From Thiomargarita sp. (GTDB lineage: Bacteria; Pseudomonadota; Gammaproteobacteria; Beggiatoales; Beggiatoaceae): 12,920 nucleotides of DNA. A program made the translations under genes and the position numbers. The stretch is taken from contig DYNO01000086.1 in NCBI GenBank assembly GCA_020721025.1, forward strand, positions 1 to 12,920, written 5' to 3'. The notes beneath the pieces are model-generated. The model had not been told where the DNA came from and searched no databases. It saw only the letters and a list, made by a program, of their open reading frames with translations. Positions 7,228 through 12,920 of the stretch are shown here, one piece after another (position 1 is the first letter of the stretch; every line of letters starts with the position of its first letter).

Positions 7228-10200
7228 ATGTCTATTGGTTCAAAATTTGGAGTCGTCCGTATCTCATTGTTTTCATTATTTTACTTGGGGATAAATCACA
7301 GTTCCTTGGCAGCGACCGATTGTACTTCACCCGCACAAACCCAAATTCCACAAACTCAGTGTGAATCATTGGTGGGTTTATGCAATGCAACCAATGGTGC
7401 AAGTTGGTCAGACAGCCCGGCAAACAATTGGAATGTCACCAATACCCCATGCAGTTGGACGGGCGTGACGTGTAGCGGCGGCGAGGTGAGGGAAGTGAAT
7501 CGAAGTGGTAAAAGTTTGGTCGGTTCAGTCCCCAGTAGCATAGTCAGTTTATCGGCTTTAACTATCCTCAATTTATCGAATAATCAATTAAGTGGTTCAC
7601 TTCCCTCACTTCCATCCAGTTTGCAGTGGGTTTATTTCAATCAAAATCTGTTGACTGGCTCAATTCCCAGTTTACACAACGGATTGACAGTAGTTTATTT
7701 GTCAGGTAATCAATTCAGCGGTTCAATTCCCAGTTTACCTAGCGGATCGACAACCATTTCTCTGAGCGGTAATCAACTGACCGGAACAATCCCCGTATTA
7801 CCTTCAACATTACAATACCTTTCTTTGTCTAGTAACAAACTGACCGGAACAATTCCAACCTTACCTAGTGGATTAACGGTGCTGTTGTTAGATAATAACC
7901 AATTGAGTGGTACGATTCCGAGTTTACCAGCAGGATTGACCTTACTTGAATTGGATAACAATGCTTTAACGGGTACTTTACCCTCATTTGCAAGTTTAAC
8001 CGGACTGAATTCCCCTAATTTAAATTTGGGCTACAACGCACTAACAGCGACTTATTCTGGCGAGGATACATTAGTTTCTGGTAAACAAGCGACTTGGAAA
8101 GATACGCAAACAGTCCCTCCCACCAATATTGTCGCCACGCCTACTGCCAACAGTGTGCAACTCAGTTGGACTCCGATTACTTACAGCGCAGATGCTGGTT
8201 ATTATCAAGTCAAATATGCCACTACGCACGGCGGAACTTATACCAATGCCTCATCCACCACGTCAAATAAATCGGCTAACAGTTACACCGTGACCGGTTT
8301 GTCACCAAATACAACTTATTATTTTGTCGTGGAAACGTTCACACCATTGCATGGCTTACAACAAAACAATCTGACCAGTACTTTAAGTTCAGAAGTTTCC
8401 ACCACCACATTGGCGAATACCTGCCTTTCTACAATCACAGTCACGAGCCCGGCTGACGATAGCGCAGTTGGCACCTTACGTTATGCCGTTGCCAATGTAT
8501 GCGCCAATGGAATCATTGATTTTGCTCCCAATTTAGCCAATCAAACGATTACGTTGACCAGTAAAATCACCTTTGCTCAAAATATCACGCTACAAAATCC
8601 CAACGCGCCCGGTTTAAACATCAGTGGTGGCAATACCACGCGCCATTTTCATGTCAACGCCGGGGTGACGGTAACGGTAGATAAATTGAATATTATCAAT
8701 GGTAATGCGGGTACAGCTTCAGGTTTAGGCGGAGCATTTGTCAACTACGGTACGCTCAATTTTACCAATGGTCAATGTAACAACAATACCGCACCCGGTG
8801 GTGGGGGGTGTGTCACCAATAATTCAGGTGCTACTCTTAACTTCATAGCTAGTCAATGTAAAGGCAATATTACATCCAATAACGGGGGATGTATTAACAC
8901 TGGTGCGACTCTCAATTTTTCGTACAGTACCTGTGACCAAAATCAAGCTGTAACGTATGGCGGTTGTATTTATAACGCGGCAAATTTAACCATACAAAGC
9001 AGTTTGTTGAGTAATAATTCGGTGACGGCGGGCGGTGGCGGGGGTGCAATTTTCAATACGGGGGCAGGATTGAGCAACATCAATGACAGTACGTTTCAAC
9101 TCAATTCAGCCACCAGTTCCGGCGGTGCAATTTCCAGCAATGGCGGTACGGTGACAGTCGCACGCAGCACCTTTTCGCAAAATAGCGCGAGTCATTACGG
9201 CGGGGCAATTCGCAATGATGCCACTTTTACCATCAGTAACAGTACCTTTTTCAACAACACCAGTTCGGGCAGTGCTGCCATTCACAATTATGCCGGCGGA
9301 GGTTCTGGCACAATCAACTTGATTAACAGCACAATAGCCAATAATTCAAGTTACGGGGTGATGAACAATACCAATGGCACACTCCACCTCAAAAATACCT
9401 TGATTTCCAATAACAGCGGTGGCGATTGTTCCAATATAGGCACATTAGCAAGTAATTCACGCAACTTAGTGAAAGATAACAGTTGTAACCCTGCGTTCAG
9501 CGGTGATCCCCAATTGGCGACCACATTGGCATTGAATGGCGCGCCGGTGGATGCTCCCATGACTTTGGCATTATCTCCCACCAGTATCGCGGTCAATGCG
9601 GGGGATTCTGTGGTGTGTTCGGCTTCCCCAATCAACAGCATCGATCAACGTGAAATCTCGCGTCCGCAAGGCATGGCATGTGACATCGGTGCATTTGAAC
9701 TGACACCACCTGTCGCACCTTCGGCATTACAAATTCAAATACTTTCAAACACTTCACTGCAACTCAGTTGGACAGATAACAGTGATAATGAAACTGGTTT
9801 TAAGATTGAACGCGATGGCACATTGTTATTCACCACCGCCGCCAATGTTGTCAATTACACCGATTCCACAGCGACTTGTGACAAAACTTATAGCTATCAA
9901 GTTTACGCGTTCAACAACGTTGGCAATTCTTCAGCAGTTACAGCGACTTTCGCCATGCCTCCTTGCACTACAGCCACTGCGGTTTATCAATCGCAACCTG
10001 CCCCTGCCAGTACGATAGATTTTGGCACTGCGCCGCTTAACACGACAATTCAAAAAACGCTGACACTTCAAGAAATTGGCGATGCCGCGCTCGTTATCAA
10101 TTCAGTGAAAATCACGGGAATAGATGCCGCTGCGTTCAGTTTTCAACCCAGTGCGACCTCGTTTTTTATTGCCGATGGCGGTGCAGAATATCCCCTAACG

Positions 10201-12920
10201 CTGTCTTGTACCCCCACGCAAGCGATAGCATTAACGGCGACTTTGGAAATTACTACCAACGATCCGGGAGCAACTACAGTCACTTATCCACTCAGTTGCA
10301 CAGGTGAAATCAATAAATTTACCTTGACAATCAACACCACTGGGTCTGGCGTGATTGAAGGATGTGGCAACCGTTGTACGCAAACTCACGTCAAAAATAC
10401 TGCGCTGAATTTGATCGCAACTCCCGCAACCGGTTGGCGATTGAGCAGTTGGAGCGGTGATTGTAGCAATGGACAAGTGGTCATGAATACCAATAAAACA
10501 TGCACTGCCAATTTTATTTCGCTGACCAGTGAGACTGCGACATTAACCCTCAACACGAATGGCTCTGGTGAAATCAATGGATGTGGTCAAAGTTGCACGC
10601 AAATTCATATCAAAAACAGTGCGATCAATCTGATTGCCACCCCGTATGCTGACGCAAAATTCAGTCATTGGAGTGGGGATTGTGTCAATGGACAGGTGAT
10701 AATGGATGCGAATAAAACATGTACCGCCAACTTTGTCGCCACCACAGTGAGCAACTTTAGCTTAAAAATCAAAACGATAGGACAGGGCAGTATTGCAGAA
10801 TGTGGCACGATTTGCAGTCAAGTTCATCCCGCCAATAGCATCGTGAATCTGGTCGCAACTCCCGCAACCGGTTGGCAATTCAGCCATTGGAGTGACAATT
10901 GTAGTAACGGGCAAGTGGTCATGACTGCCGATCAAATCTGCACAGTGTATTTTACTGAATTACCAACCAATTCGGACACCGTGACCCTGACGCTGAATAT
11001 CACAGGTTCGGGCACTGTCAACGGCTGCGGTCAAAACTGCACTCAAACCTATTCCAAAAATAGCACCGTGAATCTCAGCGCAACACCTTATTCCGGTTGG
11101 CAATTGAGCAATTGGAGCAGTGAATGTTCCAATGGGCAAGTGGTCATGGATGCCAATAAAACATGTACTGTCAATTTTGCCGCGATTACCACGCCCACGG
11201 ATCCCATCATCACTTCTGGCATTCCCATCGTCCCGCCAAGCAACGGAACCGCCGATAGCAACATGTCGAATCACAATCAAACCACGACGGATTTAACAGT
11301 GGGTGATCAGGGCAGTGTTTCTGGGGGAACGATAGCGGGCGAAGTGACCAATAACGGATTGATTGCAAACGTGATTATTGCCCCAGATACCACAGTGACC
11401 GGTGGCAAACTCAGCGGTTTCAATACCAATTACGGCACCGTCAGGAATATTGCGCTCAGTCCTCATGCTGAAATTTACGGAGGCAGTTACGCCGGCGAGA
11501 TTCACAATCAAGGCGTGATTTTCGATCCCACAATTTTGTCTGACAGCACCTTGCGCGGCGGAAAAGTGGGTGGCGTGGTCATCAATCAAGGTGTGTTACA
11601 AGAGGTGACTTTTTTACCAGAAACGTTAATTTTGGGAGGCACACTTTCCGGAAATATGGTTGGTGATGCACTGGGTTACGTCATCATCGGCGAAGCTAAT
11701 TTGACGCAAATTCGACTTTCCCGCGCATGTTTGACTATGACTGTGAAACTTGATAAAAATGTGGTGCTTGATAAAACCGTGATTCATCATACGCAACCCA
11801 CGCTTGCAGAAGCCGAAGTCGAAGATTTTTGCATTCAACCGGAATCCATTTCACGCTTTACAAAACAACGCATTTTTGGCACCGAAAAGTTAGCATTTCA
11901 AGCGTTTTATGAAGAAAATGTTGCTGAATTACCGCCTCATGCGCTGGAAGGTTTAATTGCAGAACAATTGGCAAATTTTCGTGCTGAACCGTTGGCAGCA
12001 TTGCGTGTTGACCAATATCAGAAAATTCCACTGACTGCGTTCAAGGGATTACACAAGGATAACCTAGGCGGTTTCAGTCCTCAAGTGATTCATGAGTTCG
12101 ATGCACCTCATTTTAACGCATTGCAATTAAAAGAATTTCAACAGATGCCGGAGTTTGGAATAGCGAAATGGTTGACCAATGTGAATGCCGCACATTTATC
12201 CCCCGAACTGATCGCTAAACTTTTGCCGGACGGTTGGACATTTGATGAAAAAACAGGAAATTTTACCGCGCCAGTCGATACGCAATTGGCATTCAAAGCT
12301 CTTGAAATCAAGCAATTACCAGAAAATCTTATCTTGCCGCCCTATCAATTTGATGCTAATACAGGTTTGAGTATCGGCGGAATGGGGGAAGGGGAAACCT
12401 TGATTCAGAAGATTAATCGAACTTTGCGAGTACAAGGCTTGGATTATCAAGCTGAACAAAATCAATATGGTGTCATTCTCAGCAAAAGCCCAACGGATAA
12501 ACGCCAATTTGCCTTCCTGCTCAATTCCCAAAAATTACTGCAACGCAATCAAAATCAACCAATTGGGGCGCAACTGGGGGCAAATGGCGAATATCACGTC
12601 ACCACCGTGGATAAGATTAAAGTGAATCTGTTGCCTACCTCGAAAAACCCAGCGATGATGTTGGAAGTCTTGGGGCGAAGTCAAGCAAAGTTGGGTGAAG
12701 ATGGGGATGTGTTCCTCAGTTTTACTCAAGTATCTCCGCGTCGAGTTCGAGATGGGGAATTTATTTACATGGTCACGATCTTTGATCCCTTTGTTGAGCC
12801 GAGTTTTTCAGACATTTGTAGCCTCAATGGGGCGGGGGAATCGGTGTGTGATTGGGCAAGTGCCGGAGTGGACATGCAACCGGGTATTCACTTTTTCGAT
12901 GGGGCGCGGGCAAAACGACA
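7228..12920 (+). CDS. Giant secreted multidomain repeat protein (partial, C terminus beyond window)
   Basis: This frame has no stop from ATG 7228 to the window end, at least 1897 codons. Residues 1-28 look like a Sec signal peptide with cleavage near SLA|A. The domains I see are: a Cys-flanked LRR cap (about 43-90, with Cys75 and Cys82 in PCSWTGVTC); leucine-rich repeats (99-254); a fibronectin III-like domain (297-395); a parallel beta-helix of the PMP/choice-of-anchor Q kind (398-825), ending in DQREISRP and CDIGAFE; a second fibronectin III-like domain (827-912); a HYDIN-like Ig domain (913-1028); four InlB-B-like repeats (1031-1317); five 26-residue repeats (1366-1495); a helical repeat zone (1552-1666); and a C-terminal region (1667-1897+) I do not recognise. 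There is no enzyme motif. The mix resembles surface or adhesive proteins, but no anchor or secretion domain falls inside the window. It has its own promoter candidate and ribosome site and appears independent of uvrA. The secreted, repeat-built nature is sure; the function is not. Confidence 0.92.
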   Translation, partial: MSIGSKFGVVRISLFSLFYLGINHSSLAATDCTSPAQTQIPQTQCESLVGLCNATNGASWSDSPANNWNVTNTPCSWTGVTCSGGEVREVNRSGKSLVGSVPSSIVSLSALTILNLSNNQLSGSLPSLPSSLQWVYFNQNLLTGSIPSLHNGLTVVYLSGNQFSGSIPSLPSGSTTISLSGNQLTGTIPVLPSTLQYLSLSSNKLTGTIPTLPSGLTVLLLDNNQLSGTIPSLPAGLTLLELDNNALTGTLPSFASLTGLNSPNLNLGYNALTATYSGEDTLVSGKQATWKDTQTVPPTNIVATPTANSVQLSWTPITYSADAGYYQVKYATTHGGTYTNASSTTSNKSANSYTVTGLSPNTTYYFVVETFTPLHGLQQNNLTSTLSSEVSTTTLANTCLSTITVTSPADDSAVGTLRYAVANVCANGIIDFAPNLANQTITLTSKITFAQNITLQNPNAPGLNISGGNTTRHFHVNAGVTVTVDKLNIINGNAGTASGLGGAFVNYGTLNFTNGQCNNNTAPGGGGCVTNNSGATLNFIASQCKGNITSNNGGCINTGATLNFSYSTCDQNQAVTYGGCIYNAANLTIQSSLLSNNSVTAGGGGGAIFNTGAGLSNINDSTFQLNSATSSGGAISSNGGTVTVARSTFSQNSASHYGGAIRNDATFTISNSTFFNNTSSGSAAIHNYAGGGSGTINLINSTIANNSSYGVMNNTNGTLHLKNTLISNNSGGDCSNIGTLASNSRNLVKDNSCNPAFSGDPQLATTLALNGAPVDAPMTLALSPTSIAVNAGDSVVCSASPINSIDQREISRPQGMACDIGAFELTPPVAPSALQIQILSNTSLQLSWTDNSDNETGFKIERDGTLLFTTAANVVNYTDSTATCDKTYSYQVYAFNNVGNSSAVTATFAMPPCTTATAVYQSQPAPASTIDFGTAPLNTTIQKTLTLQEIGDAALVINSVKITGIDAAAFSFQPSATSFFIADGGAEYPLTLSCTPTQAIALTATLEITTNDPGATTVTYPLSCTGEINKFTLTINTTGSGVIEGCGNRCTQTHVKNTALNLIATPATGWRLSSWSGDCSNGQVVMNTNKTCTANFISLTSETATLTLNTNGSGEINGCGQSCTQIHIKNSAINLIATPYADAKFSHWSGDCVNGQVIMDANKTCTANFVATTVSNFSLKIKTIGQGSIAECGTICSQVHPANSIVNLVATPATGWQFSHWSDNCSNGQVVMTADQICTVYFTELPTNSDTVTLTLNITGSGTVNGCGQNCTQTYSKNSTVNLSATPYSGWQLSNWSSECSNGQVVMDANKTCTVNFAAITTPTDPIITSGIPIVPPSNGTADSNMSNHNQTTTDLTVGDQGSVSGGTIAGEVTNNGLIANVIIAPDTTVTGGKLSGFNTNYGTVRNIALSPHAEIYGGSYAGEIHNQGVIFDPTILSDSTLRGGKVGGVVINQGVLQEVTFLPETLILGGTLSGNMVGDALGYVIIGEANLTQIRLSRACLTMTVKLDKNVVLDKTVIHHTQPTLAEAEVEDFCIQPESISRFTKQRIFGTEKLAFQAFYEENVAELPPHALEGLIAEQLANFRAEPLAALRVDQYQKIPLTAFKGLHKDNLGGFSPQVIHEFDAPHFNALQLKEFQQMPEFGIAKWLTNVNAAHLSPELIAKLLPDGWTFDEKTGNFTAPVDTQLAFKALEIKQLPENLILPPYQFDANTGLSIGGMGEGETLIQKINRTLRVQGLDYQAEQNQYGVILSKSPTDKRQFAFLLNSQKLLQRNQNQPIGAQLGANGEYHVTTVDKIKVNLLPTSKNPAMMLEVLGRSQAKLGEDGDVFLSFTQVSPRRVRDGEFIYMVTIFDPFVEPSFSDICSLNGAGESVCDWASAGVDMQPGIHFFDGARAKR
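7522..7989 (+). repeat. Plant-like leucine-rich repeats with 21-residue units
   Basis: G-[ST]-x-P marks fall at residues 99, 123, 144, 165, 186, 207, 228 and 249. The first interval is 24 residues, the plant-type LRR length; the following six are exactly 21 (63 bp). Each unit follows the pattern GTIPxLPSGLTxLxLxxNxL. Such repeats form a curved solenoid used for binding proteins or glycans. The preceding WTGVTC cap is the kind found before plant-type LRRs. Confidence 0.88.
8419..9702 (+). other. Parallel beta-helix domain (PMP-like / choice-of-anchor Q)
   Basis: Residues 398-825 of the giant protein. It opens with a GTLRYAV segment typical of such domains and then has rungs of about 25-27 residues built on GG[AC]-[IFV]-x-N and [ST]-x-[CFL]-x-x-N. 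It ends in the family's closing motif: SPTS-AVNAGD, DQREISRP and CDIGAFE. Similar domains occur in extracellular proteins of many bacteria and in chlamydial polymorphic outer membrane proteins. Early rungs carry Cys in place of Ala/Phe. Confidence 0.8.
10318..11178 (+). repeat. Four InlB-B-like repeats, 66 residues each with four Cys
   Basis: Copies lie at 10318-10515, 10537-10734, 10756-10953 and 10981-11178. All are exactly 198 bp, joined by linkers of 21, 21 and 27 bp. Shared marks are GSG or GQG near the start, CGxxC[TS]Q, L.ATP, WS..C.NGQV.M, and a last Cys before a closing Phe. They resemble divergent InlB B-repeats, small beta domains in surface proteins. Four Cys in every copy suggest two disulfides each, fitting an oxidising exported location. 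Confidence 0.85.
11323..11712 (+). repeat. Five tandem 26-residue GG repeats, probable beta-solenoid
   Basis: Units start at 11323, 11401, 11479, 11557 and 11635, exactly 78 bp apart. Each begins GG-x-[ILVY]-x-G and most continue with N-x-G and a hydrophobic strand, with Pro near position 21 in three of the five. The fifth copy is degenerate after its first six residues. Strict period, paired Gly and alternating hydrophobics suggest a stacked beta fold. I do not recognise a named family. Confidence 0.85.
11881..12225 (+). repeat. Degenerate helical repeats (LPP..AL.GL type)
   Basis: Residues 1552-1666 of the giant protein switch from beta-rich to helix-like sequence with recurring Leu-Pro-Pro/Ala-Leu-x-Gly-Leu and Ala-x-x-Leu spacing, for example ELPPHALEGL, IPLTAFKGL and LSPELIAKLLP. 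The spacing is roughly 20-22 residues but irregular. It is probably an alpha-helical spacer or interaction zone; no family was identified. Confidence 0.55.

Noticed and set aside
7125..7364. Small plus-strand open frame of 79 codons ahead of and into the giant gene
   Set aside because: It overlaps the signal-peptide region of the giant gene in another frame, has no good ribosome site and no recognisable sequence.
7773..7961. Minus-strand open frame with internally repeated peptide in the LRR region
   Set aside because: Its repeats simply mirror the 63-bp tandem DNA repeats of the LRR coding strand.
7522..7989. CRISPR-like regular spacing of similar sequence
   Set aside because: Units are contiguous, translate to LRRs in frame and have no unique spacers.
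9351..12729. Several minus-strand open frames of 60-110 codons
   Set aside because: All lie inside one continuous plus-strand reading frame with clear protein domains and have no independent support.

Overview
The window looks like ordinary chromosomal DNA of a Gram-negative gammaproteobacterium. UvrA, a YdgA-like DUF945 protein, a class GN sortase-like protein and a HAD-UbiA fusion are all of proteobacterial type. A very large secreted mosaic protein and a small MITE-like element fit the repeat-rich genomes of the sulfur-oxidising Thiotrichales/Beggiatoaceae. That placement is inference from gene types and style; no rRNA or other taxonomic marker is present.

Layout, left to right. (1) Positions 1-201 hold the wreck of an IS200/IS605-type tnpB (RNA-guided nuclease gene). 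The catalytic middle is deleted and the two remaining pieces lie in different frames. Positions 202-351 probably hold the element's right end and have no gene. (2) 352-948 (+) encodes a sortase-like membrane protein that keeps the Cys and Arg of the active site but has Ser where the His should be. (3) 937-2271 (-) encodes a DUF945 (YdgA-like) protein that converges on the sortase gene with a 12-bp overlap. (4) 2433-3902 (+) encodes a HAD phosphatase-like domain fused to a UbiA-type prenyltransferase. (5) 3962-6796 (+) is uvrA, complete and with all motifs intact. (6) 6797-7227 is a 431-bp intergenic stretch with a 116-bp MITE-like element carrying perfect 16-bp terminal inverted repeats, then a candidate promoter and a good Shine-Dalgarno site. 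(7) 7228 to the window edge is one uninterrupted reading frame of at least 1897 codons for a secreted multidomain protein.

The giant protein is the most unusual item. In order it has a signal peptide, a plant-like leucine-rich-repeat block with shortened 21-residue units, a fibronectin III-like domain, a parallel beta-helix of the choice-of-anchor Q/PMP type, a second fibronectin III-like domain, a HYDIN-like Ig domain, four 66-residue InlB-B-like repeats with four conserved Cys each, five tandem 26-residue Gly-Gly repeats that look like a new beta-solenoid, a helical LPP/AL.GL repeat zone, and an unrecognised C-terminal region cut off by the window. It is very likely a surface or adhesive protein. 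The other genes are housekeeping or envelope functions with no evident shared pathway. No tRNA, rRNA, CRISPR array or complete mobile element was seen.
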